NCBI GenBank assembly: GCA_963714455.1
Contig: CAVQON010000014.1
Span: 68,703-132,702 of the forward strand
DNA from: CAVQGZ01 sp963714455
GTDB lineage: Bacteria > Actinomycetota > Actinomycetes > Jiangellales > Jiangellaceae
DNA length: 64,000 nt
Direction: 5' to 3'
Shown here: piece after piece, positions 18,672 through 26,850 of the stretch
How the letters are laid out: each line of letters begins with the position of its first letter
Position numbering within the stretch: position 1 is the first letter of the stretch
The notes under the pieces: model-generated
What the model saw: the letters and a program-made list of their open reading frames with translations, nothing else
Database searches by the model: none
What the model was told of the DNA's origin: nothing
Position numbers and translations under genes: made by a program

Positions 18672-19302
18672 CGTCCACCTCCAGGCGTAGGCGCAGCTTC
18701 TCCAGGCTGCGCTTGATATGGCTCTTCACGGTCCCCAGCGGGAGCCGGAGAACACTTGCTATCTGTGCGTGCGTCAGGTCTTCGTAGAAGGCCAGCTCGA
18801 GAATGCGCTTCTGCGGCTGGCCCAGCCGGTTGAGCTCGTCGGCGATCAGCACCCGGTCCACCACCGGCTCGGCCGGGGCGGGCTCGTTCGGCTCAGTCGT
18901 GACCCGCTCGACCGCCTCTTGGGCACGGCCCTGCTTGGCCCGCGACCCGTGCAGGTCCGCGATCTTGTGCCGGCTGATCCCCATCAGCCAACCGGGCAGA
19001 GAACCGGTCGCCGGATCGAACTTCTCCCGGCTCTGCCACGCTGCCACGTACACCTGCTGCACGACGTCCTCGGCGTCCGTCCGGTCACCGATCTTGCGCA
19101 TCGCGACGGTGAACACCAGCGCTGACCAGCGACGGTAGGCCTCCTCCAGCGCCGTCTCGTCACCGGCGACGAACGACTCGGCCAGGTCGACGTCGCTGCG
19201 CTCGGGCACCTCGGCCCACCCGGTCGCCTCGTGCGCCGCGCTTGACTTGGAACGGTCGGCCCTCTTCTTGCGGTCTTCCACGAGCACCATCGTCGCACTC
19301 AT
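18658..19302 (-). CDS. ECF-type RNA polymerase sigma factor, SigK-like
   Basis: A 214-residue sigma-70 family factor of the extracytoplasmic-function type. Region 2 is seen in RRWSALVFTVAMRKIGDR and AEDVVQQVYVAAWQ, with a region 4 helix-turn-helix at the C-terminus (HAQIASVLRLPLGTVKSH). An N-terminal extension of about 35 polar residues precedes region 2. The cognate anti-sigma gene overlaps its end, and a sortase gene lies seven bases upstream. The RskA-type partner suggests the SigK/RskA class. Likely targets are the adjacent surface-protein genes. Confidence 0.88.
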   Translation of the reverse strand: MSATMVLVEDRKKRADRSKSSAAHEATGWAEVPERSDVDLAESFVAGDETALEEAYRRWSALVFTVAMRKIGDRTDAEDVVQQVYVAAWQSREKFDPATGSLPGWLMGISRHKIADLHGSRAKQGRAQEAVERVTTEPNEPAPAEPVVDRVLIADELNRLGQPQKRILELAFYEDLTHAQIASVLRLPLGTVKSHIKRSLEKLRLRLEVDGAAL

Positions 19303-19309
19303 GGTGGTC

Positions 19310-20052
19310 CTACCGCTCCACTGGTGCTGCGATCACGACGATGTTGTCCTCGTACCCGCCCGCCTCCGGTATGTACCGGCCGCCGCAGGTGACGACGGCG
19401 AGCTGGTGCCGGCCGCCGGGGCGGAACAGGGTGTCGACCGGCAGCGCAGCCTTGGTGATGCGCTGCACCGTCTCGACCCGGTATCGCACCGGAGCCCCGT
19501 CCGAGCCGGTGACCGTCACCGTGTCGCCGACCTGACGGAGGCGAGACGGGCCAGCGGCCCGACCCCTCCGGCCACCGAGTCGACGTGCCCGCCCAGCACC
19601 GTCGAGCCACGACGGTCGCCGGGAGACGACCCGAACCGGTACCACCCGATCACCTGGGGGTCCTCAGGCAGCTCCATCTGGCCGTCCTGCGCCACGCCGG
19701 TCGCCGCGATCGGCATCGATATCCCCACGCTGTCCACACGAAGCTGGAGCGGCGGTGCCACGGGCTCGGGGATGACGATCTCGGTGGCGTCGACGACGGG
19801 GATGTCGATGCCTGGTCTTACGGCGTCCTCCGAGGTGTCGCGGTCGGTCGTCGCGGCGTCCTGAGCCGCGGGTGCGGCGGGACGCTGCGGGCCACGCGAG
19901 GCGGCGGAGTCTGCGGCGACCCGGGCGACGGCGACCTGCTCGAGGTCGGTGCCGACCCCCGACGTGCGGGCCATGGCCCAGGCCACACCCGAACCAACCA
20001 GCAGAGCGATCGACGCCACAAGGGCGACGAGGGCTCGCGTGCGCTGGCTCAT
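19310..20052 (-). pseudogene. class F-type sortase with a frameshift
   Basis: The N-terminal part from ATG 20052 has a membrane anchor (residues about 6-27), a linker rich in Ala/Pro/Asp and the start of a sortase fold with the catalytic His in LGGHVDS. Near 19538-19545 the frame changes; in the other frame the fold continues with QVGDTVTVTG, the catalytic Cys in VVTCGG and a C-terminal EDNIVVIA, ending at the TAG just upstream of the sigma gene. Joined it would be about 247 residues with all catalytic positions except that translation would stop at the shift. Class F is inferred from the short form, the ThrCysGlyGly context and the DUF4397 neighbour. Confidence 0.78.
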
Positions 20053-20163
20053 GTCCGGTCCTCCGGATGCTCATGGGGGAGCGGTGGCCACGACCCCAGG
20101 GTGACGTGGATGGTCGTGGTCACCGCTCCCGGCTCAATGATGGAACAGTGCTGCGGTACCGGC

Positions 20164-20204
20164 GTGCCGAGAGGCGGGCTGAATCGATTCCCGCCTCACG
20201 GCAC
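20164..20204 (-). terminator. hairpin after the DUF4397 gene
   Basis: Arms at 20164-20178 and 20190-20204 pair over 15 bases with a single mismatch, around an 11-base loop. It begins 13 bases after the stop codon of the DUF4397 gene on the minus strand, so it probably ends or attenuates that transcript before the sortase. No U-tract follows, which is common for actinobacterial terminators. Confidence 0.6.
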
Positions 20205-20217
20205 TGCGCGGTGGCTG

Positions 20218-21030
20218 CTACTTGCTGGTGCTGGCGAAGCGGCGACCCGAGAGGGCGATGCCGGCGATGCCGAGGCCGGCCGCGGCGAAGACCCAGCCGG
20301 GGACGGTGCCGGCAGCTGCGCCGGACTCGCCGCCGGGAACGCCGGAGGGAGCCGAGTGGCCGAGGGCCACGGTCTGCACGGCGATCTCCACCGAGCCGCC
20401 GGAGGCGTCGCCCCAGGCGTAGACGATGGTGTTCTCGCCCTCGGTGACCGGGACGTCAGCCGGGGTCGGCGGGACGACGGTGTCGCCGGCCTTGATCTCG
20501 GCGGAGTAGGTCGCCGCGGGCAGCGCGACCGGGCCGAGCTCCTCGCCGTTGTTGAACGTACCCAGGCTGGTGTCGCCGTTGGCGACGATCTCCACGCCCT
20601 CGGCGTTGGCGGCAGCGTGACGCACGGTCAGCTTGCCCTCGCCCGCACCGGCAGCCGAGGTGTCGTTGGTGAACAGCGCGGCGGTCGGGTTGGCGTCGGC
20701 GTCGAGGAACGCGGCTGCGGTGTAGTTGCCACCGGCCTCGAGCGGCAGGTCGATCGGGCCGAGGACGGGCTCGCTGTCGTCCGGGGCGTCCGACGCGGTC
20801 AGCGCGACGCTGTACGTGCCGGCGGGCAGGTCGAGCGGGCCGGCAAGGGTGCCGGGCGTGAAGTCGTCCAGGGTCAGGTCGCCGTTGACGTAGACGTCGA
20901 CGGTGAGGCCGGGCACGCCGTGCAGGACGGAGAGCTGGGCGTCTGCGTCCTGAGCCGACGCGGGGATGGCGAGGCCGGCGGTGGCTGCGACAAGAGCACC
21001 AGCGCCGAGCAGTGCAGAGGTCTTACGCAT
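20218..21030 (-). CDS. DUF4397 domain-containing secreted surface protein
   Basis: A 270-residue exported protein. Residues 1-26 form a signal peptide (hydrophobic core followed by IPASA, cleavage before QDADA). Two DUF4397-like beta-rich repeats follow, roughly residues 30-125 and 128-220, both starting with a short R/L-x-V-x-HA or HG motif (LSVLHGVPG and LTVRHAAAN). A Gly/Ser/Pro linker and a C-terminal hydrophobic helix ending in GRRFASTSK give a sortable-looking tail, but no clear LPxTG motif is present. A sortase gene lies next downstream, so this protein is a plausible substrate or partner. ATG 21030 has a GGAGGAAC ribosome binding site. Confidence 0.85.
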   Translation of the reverse strand: MRKTSALLGAGALVAATAGLAIPASAQDADAQLSVLHGVPGLTVDVYVNGDLTLDDFTPGTLAGPLDLPAGTYSVALTASDAPDDSEPVLGPIDLPLEAGGNYTAAAFLDADANPTAALFTNDTSAAGAGEGKLTVRHAAANAEGVEIVANGDTSLGTFNNGEELGPVALPAATYSAEIKAGDTVVPPTPADVPVTEGENTIVYAWGDASGGSVEIAVQTVALGHSAPSGVPGGESGAAAGTVPGWVFAAAGLGIAGIALSGRRFASTSK

Positions 21031-21078
21031 GGGAGTTCCTCCTCGATCAGGGTTGGCTCCGGGTGAGCCGTTACCCCT

Positions 21079-21107
21079 ACTTCGCCACCGCCCCCCGGTT
21101 TGGATGC
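21079..21107 (-). promoter_or_regulatory. possible SigK-type promoter of the DUF4397 gene
   Basis: On the minus strand GCATCC (21107-21102) is followed by 17 bases and CGAAGT (21084-21079), 49 bases before the ATG. This is close to the CCATCC / CCGAAT-type promoters known for mycobacterial SigK. With a SigK-like factor two genes downstream this is a sensible autoregulated surface module, but the match is partial. Confidence 0.35.
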
Positions 21108-21172
21108 ACAACGTCTGAATCGATCTGAACTTCTTCTGCGCCGCCCGCCCGCGCCCCTCCGGCCGGGTACAT

Positions 21173-21234
21173 CCGCGATCTTGGCGCTGTGGCCATATGG
21201 GCCACTGGATACGGCCCCAGTGCCAAGATCGCGC
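21173..21234. repeat. 62-base imperfect palindrome, REP-like
   Basis: Two 22-base arms (21173-21194 and 21213-21234) match at 19 positions, with a perfect 12-base outer match (CGCGATCTTGGC against GCCAAGATCGCG) and an 18-base loop. It lies between the stop of the ABC permease gene and the DUF4397 promoter. It could terminate the permease transcript, but its size and non-GC-only arms look more like the dispersed palindromic repeats found in many actinobacterial genomes. I saw no second copy in this window. Confidence 0.6.
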
Positions 21235-21278
21235 GGGGTGGGGGTGGCCGCGGAGGCGGGGCGCGGGGGTGGGGCGGG

Positions 21279-22064
21279 CTACTCCCAGCGGAACCAGCGG
21301 GCGGCCATGCCGAGTCCGAGCACAGCCCACACCGCAAGGACGCCTACCTGTGCCCAGGGCAGGCCCCCGCCGTCCACGACCACCGCACGCAGGCCTTCCC
21401 CGAGTGCTCCGGACGGCAGTGCCGCCAGCACCGGCTGCACCGCCTCCGGGTAGCGCGACACCGGCACCAGCGCGGCGCCGGCGACGAGCAGCAGGATGTA
21501 CACGAGGTTCGCCGCTGCCAGGGTGGCCTCGGCTCGCAGGGTGCCGGCCATCAGCATGCCCAGCCCGGCGAAGGCGGCCGTGCCCGCGAGCACCATCAGC
21601 ACGACACCGGGCCAGCTCGCCTCGCCCGACCAGCCGAGCAGCATGCCCACACCCACGATCAGCAGCACCTGCACGACCTCGACGGCGAGCACCGCGATCG
21701 CCTTGCCCAGCAGCAGCGCGGAGCGGGGGAGCGGTGTGACGGCAAGCCGCCGCAGAACCCCGTACCTGCGCTCGAACCCGGTCGCGATCGCCAGGCCGGT
21801 GAACGCCGTCGACATGACCGCCACCGTCAGGACGCCCGCTACCGCCACGGCGACCGGGTCGGCGTCCGTCCCGGCGGCGCTGCCGCTGATGTCCACGAGA
21901 TCGGTACCGGCCAGCAGTGCCAGGAGCACCAGCGGGATGATGAGCGTGAGCAGGAGCTGCTCGCCGTTGCGCAGCATCAGCGACGTCTCCAGGCGGGCCT
22001 GCGCCGTCACCATGCGCGAGTACGGCGCAGCAGCGGGGGCCGGGGCGAACGTGGCGTCGCTCAT
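21279..22064 (-). CDS. ABC transporter permease
   Basis: A 261-residue ABC-2 type permease with six hydrophobic segments, including LTLIIPLVLLALLAG near residue 40 and AVEVVQVLLIVGVGMLLG in the middle. The ATG overlaps the stop of the ATPase gene by four bases, so the two form one exporter. Its place next to sufR and in the ctaA neighbourhood matches, from memory, the Rv1457c/Rv1458c pair of M. tuberculosis. The substrate is unknown; ABC-2 permeases usually export drugs, lipids or polysaccharides. Confidence 0.87.
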   Translation of the reverse strand: MSDATFAPAPAAAPYSRMVTAQARLETSLMLRNGEQLLLTLIIPLVLLALLAGTDLVDISGSAAGTDADPVAVAVAGVLTVAVMSTAFTGLAIATGFERRYGVLRRLAVTPLPRSALLLGKAIAVLAVEVVQVLLIVGVGMLLGWSGEASWPGVVLMVLAGTAAFAGLGMLMAGTLRAEATLAAANLVYILLLVAGAALVPVSRYPEAVQPVLAALPSGALGEGLRAVVVDGGGLPWAQVGVLAVWAVLGLGMAARWFRWE

Positions 22065-23020
22065 GACGCCGCACCCGGTGGTGGGGCCGACTCGCCGGTG
22101 AGGCTCAAGAAGACGTCCTCGAGCGTGCGGCGCCCGACGCTCAGGTGCTGGGGCATCACGTCGTGCGACGCGCACCAGGCCGTGACGGTCGCGAGCGTCT
22201 GCGGGTCGACCGCGCCGCTGATCACATAGCTGCCCGGCCCTGACTCCTGGACGGTCGTGGACGGGGGCAGGGCGTCGCGCAGCTCGTCGAGCGCAAGGCG
22301 GGGACGGCCGGCGAAGCGCACCTCGTGCTCGGCACCGGTCAGCTCGTCCGGGGAGCCGGTGGCGACGACGCGTCCACGGGCGACGATCGCGACGTCGGTG
22401 GCGAGCCTCTCGGCCTCGTCGAGCAGGTGGGTGGTGAGGACGACGGTGACGCCGTCGGCGTGCAGGTCGGTGATCAGCTCCCACGTGGTGCGTCGCGACT
22501 GGGGGTCGAGCCCCGAGGTGGGCTCGTCGAGAAACACGAGCTCTGGGCGCCCGACGACGGCCATCGCCAGGGAGAGGCGCTGGCGCAGCCCGCCGGACAG
22601 CCGTCGCACGGTGGTGCGACCGGCCTCGGCCAGTCCCAGCCGCTCGACCAGGTCGTTCACGGGCAGCGGGTGTGCGTACAGGCCGGCGACGTGCCGCAGC
22701 ATCTCCTCGGCTCTGGCCCCGGGGTAGCCGCCGGACGACTCCTGGAGCATGACGCCGATGCGGGCGCTGAGGTCGGTGCCTCGTCGTTGCGGGTCGAGCC
22801 CGAGTACCCGAACGGCGCCGGCGTCCGGTCGCCGGAACCCCTCGGCGCACTCAACGGTGGTGGTCTTCCCGGCGCCGTTGGGCCCCAGGACCGCCGTGAT
22901 CGACCCTCGGGGCACGGTCAGGTCGAGGCCGTCCACGGCGGTCACCGGGCCGTACCTCTTGACCAGCCCGCGCACGTGCACCGCGGCGTCCTGCGGGCCG
23001 GGCGGGGCAGCGGTGCTCAC
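22061..23020 (-). CDS. ABC transporter ATP-binding protein
   Basis: A 319-residue ATPase of the DrrA/CcmA-like exporter class. Walker A is GPNGAGKTTT near residue 45, the signature RLSGGLRQRLSLA is followed by Walker B LVFLDEPTSGLDP and the switch His in LTTHLLDEAE. An accessory C-terminal region of about 90 residues follows, as in drug-exporter ATPases. Start GTG 23020 faces sufR over a 98-base divergent gap. It couples to the permease through a four-base overlap. Confidence 0.9.
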   Translation of the reverse strand: MSTAAPPGPQDAAVHVRGLVKRYGPVTAVDGLDLTVPRGSITAVLGPNGAGKTTTVECAEGFRRPDAGAVRVLGLDPQRRGTDLSARIGVMLQESSGGYPGARAEEMLRHVAGLYAHPLPVNDLVERLGLAEAGRTTVRRLSGGLRQRLSLAMAVVGRPELVFLDEPTSGLDPQSRRTTWELITDLHADGVTVVLTTHLLDEAERLATDVAIVARGRVVATGSPDELTGAEHEVRFAGRPRLALDELRDALPPSTTVQESGPGSYVISGAVDPQTLATVTAWCASHDVMPQHLSVGRRTLEDVFLSLTGESAPPPGAAS

Positions 23021-23037
23021 GGGCCGCGAGTGTAGGT

Positions 23038-23053
23038 GTGTCGCAGCAGACAC
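23038..23053. promoter_or_regulatory. candidate SufR operator
   Basis: GTGTC-GCAGCA-GACAC is a perfect inverted repeat with five-base arms and a six-base spacer, in the divergent region between the ABC ATPase and sufR, about 66 bases before the sufR start. SufR autoregulates suf operons through palindromes in this position, so it is a plausible binding site. The arms are short and the call rests on position. Confidence 0.35.
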
Positions 23054-23083
23054 GACTGTGCCCGGGATCGCTGCGTACACCGC

Positions 23084-23111
23084 TTGCCTGGCAGCAGCAT
23101 TTCTGTAACGT
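23084..23111 (+). promoter_or_regulatory. possible sufR promoter
   Basis: TTGCCT (23084-23089) and TAACGT (23106-23111) are separated by 16 bases. The transcript would begin at or next to GTG 23119, a leaderless start. This fits the absence of a ribosome binding site before sufR. Confidence 0.4.
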
Positions 23112-23118
23112 TGGCGTT

Positions 23119-23877
23119 GTGAAAAACGGGGACGCCATCGCATCGGTCGAGGAGACTGCCTCCCGAACCGCGGCGACTGCTGACGACGCGGCAGCGGCCA
23201 CCCGAACTCGGGTCGCCCGCTACATCCTGGAGCACGGCCCGTCCACGGCGGCTGCGATCGCCGAGGGGCTGGGTCTGACGTCAGCGGCGGTGCGCCGCCA
23301 CCTCGACGCACTCACCGCCGAAGGCCTTCTTGTCGCCGCCGACCCTCACGTGCGCGGACCTCGGGGCCGTGGCCGCCCGGCCAAGGTGTTCAAGGTGACC
23401 GACGCCGGCCGCGACGAGTTCGAGCAGGCCTACGACGACCTCGCGGTCTCGGCGCTGTCCTACGTCGCCGAGATCGGTGGAGCGGAGGCGGTCGCCGAGT
23501 TCGCGCGCCGCCGGCTGCTTCACCTCGAAGAGGCTTACCGTCTGGCTCTCTGCGCGGTCGGCCCCGACGAGGCCCCGCAGGCTCTCGCCGACCTGTTGTC
23601 CGAGGAGGGCTACGCGGCATCCATCGAGCCCTCGCCGCAGGGCGGCATGCAGATCTGCCAGCACCACTGCCCGGTGGCTCATGTCGCCGCGGAGTTCCCG
23701 CAGATCTGCGAGGCTGAGACCGAGATGATCGGTCGACTCCTCGGCTCGCACGTCCAACGACTGGCCACCATCGCTCACGGCGACGGTGTCTGCACCACGC
23801 ACATTCCCACCCCGTCCGGGTCTGCCGACCTGGGCATGCCCGTACCGATCACCCCCACCCCAGCGGGAGGCCGTTGA
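23119..23877 (+). CDS. sufR: SufR, Fe-S cluster-sensing repressor of the suf operon
   Basis: A 252-residue winged-helix regulator. The N-terminal DNA-binding domain includes SAAVRRHLDALTAEGLL, and the C-terminal part has the cluster-binding cysteines in ICQHHCPVAH and PQICEAE. SufR with a [4Fe-4S] or [2Fe-2S] cluster represses the suf genes and lets go when the cluster is lost. GTG 23119 is chosen because upstream in-frame residues do not resemble the family and a promoter is placed just before it. The stop is one base before the sufB ATG, so repressor and pathway are cotranscribed. Confidence 0.93.
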   Translation: MKNGDAIASVEETASRTAATADDAAAATRTRVARYILEHGPSTAAAIAEGLGLTSAAVRRHLDALTAEGLLVAADPHVRGPRGRGRPAKVFKVTDAGRDEFEQAYDDLAVSALSYVAEIGGAEAVAEFARRRLLHLEEAYRLALCAVGPDEAPQALADLLSEEGYAASIEPSPQGGMQICQHHCPVAHVAAEFPQICEAETEMIGRLLGSHVQRLATIAHGDGVCTTHIPTPSGSADLGMPVPITPTPAGGR

Positions 23878-23878
23878 C

Positions 23879-25291
23879 ATGACCAGCACCGCACACCCCG
23901 AGCTCGACGGGATCGGCACCTACGAGTACGGATGGCACGACTCCGACAGCGCCGGCGCGATCGCCAAGCGCGGTCTGTCCGAGCAGGTGGTCCGCGAGAT
24001 CTCGGCACTGAAGAACGAGCCGGACTGGATGCTCCAGACCCGCCTGAAGTCGCTGAAGCTCTTCGGAAAGAAGCCTCTTCCGACGTGGGGTTCTGACCTC
24101 ACGACGATCGACTTCGACAACATCAAGTACTTCGTGCGCTCCACGGAGAAGCAGGCGACCAGCTGGGACGAGCTGCCCGACGACATCAAGAACACCTACG
24201 ACAAGCTCGGCATCCCCGAGGCGGAGAAGCAGCGCCTCGTGGCCGGTGTCGCCGCGCAGTACGAGAGCGAGGTGGTCTACCACAAGATCCGTGACGACCT
24301 CGAGGAGCAGGGCGTCATCTTCCTCGACACCGACACGGGGCTGAAGGAGCACGAGGAGCTGTTCAAGGAGTACTTCGGCTCGGTCATCCCCCCGGGTGAC
24401 AACAAGTTCTCCGCGCTCAACACCGCCGTGTGGTCGGGGGGCTCGTTCATCTACGTGCCGAAGGGCGTGCACGTGGAGATCCCGCTGCAGGCCTACTTCC
24501 GCATCAACACCGAGAACATGGGCCAGTTCGAGCGCACGCTGATCATCGTGGACGAGGACGCCTACGTCCACTACGTCGAGGGCTGCACCGCGCCCATCTA
24601 CTCCAGCGACAGCCTGCACTCCGCGGTCGTGGAGATCATCGTGAAGAAGGGTGCCCGCTGCCGGTACACGACCATCCAGAACTGGTCGAACAACGTCTAC
24701 AACCTGGTCACCAAGCGGGCCGTGGCCCACGAGGGCGCCACCATGGAGTGGATCGACGGCAACATCGGCTCGAAGGTCACCATGAAGTACCCGGCCATCT
24801 ACATGGTCGGCGAGCACGCCAAGGGCGAGACGCTGTCGGTCGCCTTCGCCGGTGAGGGCCAGCACCAGGACGCCGGCGCGAAGATGGTGCACCAGGCGCC
24901 GAACACGTCGTCCACGATCATCTCCAAGTCGGTTGCCCGTGGCGGTGGACGCACGTCCTACCGCGGGCTCGTGCAGGTCGCCGAGGGCGCCAGCCGCAGC
25001 GCCAGCACGGTCAAGTGCGACGCGCTGCTGGTCGACACCATCAGCCGCTCCGACACCTACCCCTATGTCGACGTCCGCGAGGACGACGTGGCCATGGGGC
25101 ACGAGGCGACCGTGTCGAAGGTGAGCGAAGACCAGCTCTTCTACCTGATGAGCCGCGGCATGAACGAGGACGAGGCCATGGCCATGATCGTGCGCGGGTT
25201 CGTCGAGCCCATCGCGCGCGAGCTGCCCATGGAGTACGCACTGGAGCTGAACCGGCTCATCGAGCTGCAGATGGAGGGCGCAGTCGGATGA
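23879..25291 (+). CDS. sufB: Fe-S cluster assembly scaffold protein SufB
   Basis: Core of the SufBCD scaffold on which Fe-S clusters are built. The 470-residue product has the family N-terminus around YEYGWHDSD and the beta-helix core with FIYVPKGVHVEIPLQAYFR, YVEGCTAPIYSSDS and RYTTIQNWSNNVYNLVTKR, which includes the persulfide-accepting cysteine region. No intein is present, unlike the M. tuberculosis homologue. It starts at ATG 23879 and its stop overlaps the sufD start by four bases. Confidence 0.96.
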   Translation: MTSTAHPELDGIGTYEYGWHDSDSAGAIAKRGLSEQVVREISALKNEPDWMLQTRLKSLKLFGKKPLPTWGSDLTTIDFDNIKYFVRSTEKQATSWDELPDDIKNTYDKLGIPEAEKQRLVAGVAAQYESEVVYHKIRDDLEEQGVIFLDTDTGLKEHEELFKEYFGSVIPPGDNKFSALNTAVWSGGSFIYVPKGVHVEIPLQAYFRINTENMGQFERTLIIVDEDAYVHYVEGCTAPIYSSDSLHSAVVEIIVKKGARCRYTTIQNWSNNVYNLVTKRAVAHEGATMEWIDGNIGSKVTMKYPAIYMVGEHAKGETLSVAFAGEGQHQDAGAKMVHQAPNTSSTIISKSVARGGGRTSYRGLVQVAEGASRSASTVKCDALLVDTISRSDTYPYVDVREDDVAMGHEATVSKVSEDQLFYLMSRGMNEDEAMAMIVRGFVEPIARELPMEYALELNRLIELQMEGAVG

Positions 25292-26496
25292 CGACCGCAA
25301 CAACGGACGAGGTGGCCCAGGCGGCTGCCCCGAACCCCCTGGCTGCCGGGGTTCCCGCAGCCGGGCACGGTGGCAGCAGCCTGCACCGGATGGCGTCGGC
25401 CGACCTGGCGGCGCACCCGGTGCCGACCGGCCGCGAGGAGGACTGGCGGTTCACGCCGCTGCGCCGGCTTCGCGGCCTCCTGGACTCCGTCGGCTCAGAC
25501 GCCACGGTCACCGTCGAGGTGGACGCCCCCGAGCAGGTGGCCGTGGAGTCGCTCACCGGTGCGCAGGCCCGCTCTGACGTGCGGCGCGGAATGACGGGGT
25601 ACCTGCCCGTCGACCGGCCGAGCGCCCTGGCGTGGGAGGCCACCGAGCAGCTGACGGTGATCACCGTGCCGACCGAGGCGAACGTCGAGCAGCCGGTCTT
25701 CGTGACGCTGCGCGGCACCGCCGTGGAGGGGTCGAGCGCCGGGCACGTCGTCATCGACGCCAAGCCGTTCAGCAAGGCCGTGGTCGTGCTCGACCACGAC
25801 GGCTCCGCGTCCTACCTCGACAACGTCGAGGTCAACGTCGGTGACAACGCCTCGCTGACCGTGGTGAGCGTGCAGGACTGGGCCGACGACGCCGTCCACC
25901 TGTCGCACCACCACGTCCGGGTCGGTCGCGACTCGACGGCGCGGCACATATCCATCTCGTTCGGCGGCGACGTCGTGCGCCAGGGCGCCACGGTCTCGTA
26001 CGGCTCGACCGGCGGGGACGTGGAGATGCTCGGGCTGTACTTCGCCGACGCCGGCCAGCACCTCGAGCACCGGCTCTACGTCGACCACGACCAGCCGCAC
26101 TGCCGCAGCAACGTGATCTACAAGGGCGCTCTGCAGGGTGACGGCGCGCACACGGTCTGGGTGGGCGACGTGCTCATCCGGCCCACCGCCGTCGGCATCG
26201 ACACCTACGAGCTCAACCGCAACCTGGTGCTCACCGACGGGACGCGGGCCGATTCGGTGCCCAACCTCGAGATCGAGACCGGCGAGATCGAGGGGGCGGG
26301 GCACGCGAGCGCCACGGGCCGCTTCGACGACGAGCAGCTGTTCTACCTGCAGGCCCGCGGCATCCCGGAGGACGAGGCGCGACGCCTGGTCGTCCGCGGG
26401 TTCTTCGCCGAGCTCATCAACCGCATCGGCGTCCCCCAGCTCGTCGAGCGGCTCATCACCGAGGTGGAGGCCGAGCTCGAAGGGGCGAAGGCGTGA
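25288..26496 (+). CDS. sufD: Fe-S cluster assembly protein SufD
   Basis: Partner of SufB in the SufBC2D complex. The 402-residue product is related to SufB in its C-terminal half: CRSNVIYKGALQGDGAHTVW, NRNLVLTDGTRADSVPNLEIE with a conserved His downstream in GAGHASATG, and DEQLFYLQARGI. The N-terminal 120 residues form the helical region typical of SufD. Its ATG overlaps the sufB stop by four bases and its stop overlaps the start of the Rieske gene. Confidence 0.95.
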   Translation: MTTATTDEVAQAAAPNPLAAGVPAAGHGGSSLHRMASADLAAHPVPTGREEDWRFTPLRRLRGLLDSVGSDATVTVEVDAPEQVAVESLTGAQARSDVRRGMTGYLPVDRPSALAWEATEQLTVITVPTEANVEQPVFVTLRGTAVEGSSAGHVVIDAKPFSKAVVVLDHDGSASYLDNVEVNVGDNASLTVVSVQDWADDAVHLSHHHVRVGRDSTARHISISFGGDVVRQGATVSYGSTGGDVEMLGLYFADAGQHLEHRLYVDHDQPHCRSNVIYKGALQGDGAHTVWVGDVLIRPTAVGIDTYELNRNLVLTDGTRADSVPNLEIETGEIEGAGHASATGRFDDEQLFYLQARGIPEDEARRLVVRGFFAELINRIGVPQLVERLITEVEAELEGAKA

Positions 26497-26819
26497 GCTT
26501 TCACCGCGCGTGCGCGCTCGACGACATCCCCTCCGAAGGCGTGCTGGCCACCGAGGTCGACGGTGAGCCGGTGGCCATCGTCCGCACCGCGGGCGAGGTG
26601 TTCGCCATCTCCGACATCTGCTCGCACGCCGACGTCCCGCTGTCCGACGGCGACGTGGCCGACTGCGAGATCGAGTGCTGGCTGCACGGCTCGCGCTTCG
26701 ACCTGCGCACCGGCAAGCCCACCGGGCCACCCGCCTCCAGCGCGGTGCCCGTCTTCGCGGTGCAGGTGGTCGACGCCGACGTGATGGTCGACGTGTCCAC
26801 CCCCATGAACCAGTCCTGA
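26493..26819 (+). CDS. Rieske-type [2Fe-2S] ferredoxin in the suf operon
   Basis: A 108-residue protein with a complete Rieske site: CSHADVPLSDG (Cys-x-His) and CWLHGSRFD (Cys-x2-His), the ligands of a [2Fe-2S] cluster. The length fits the free-standing ferredoxins of aromatic dioxygenase systems, but no dioxygenase is near. It sits between sufD and sufC and overlaps the sufD stop by four bases, so its product is made in step with the assembly machine. It probably delivers electrons for cluster assembly or repair, which remains an inference from position. Confidence 0.92.
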   Translation: MSFHRACALDDIPSEGVLATEVDGEPVAIVRTAGEVFAISDICSHADVPLSDGDVADCEIECWLHGSRFDLRTGKPTGPPASSAVPVFAVQVVDADVMVDVSTPMNQS

Positions 26820-26850
26820 CCTCGTACTGCTGACACTCAAGGAGACAACC

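Noticed and set aside
20218..20400. LPxTG sorting signal in the DUF4397 protein
   Set aside because: The tail has a hydrophobic helix and basic end but no LPxTG-like pentapeptide.
23849..25303. A minus-strand open frame opposite sufB
   Set aside because: Antisense shadow of sufB with Val/Leu/Asp-rich text and no motif.
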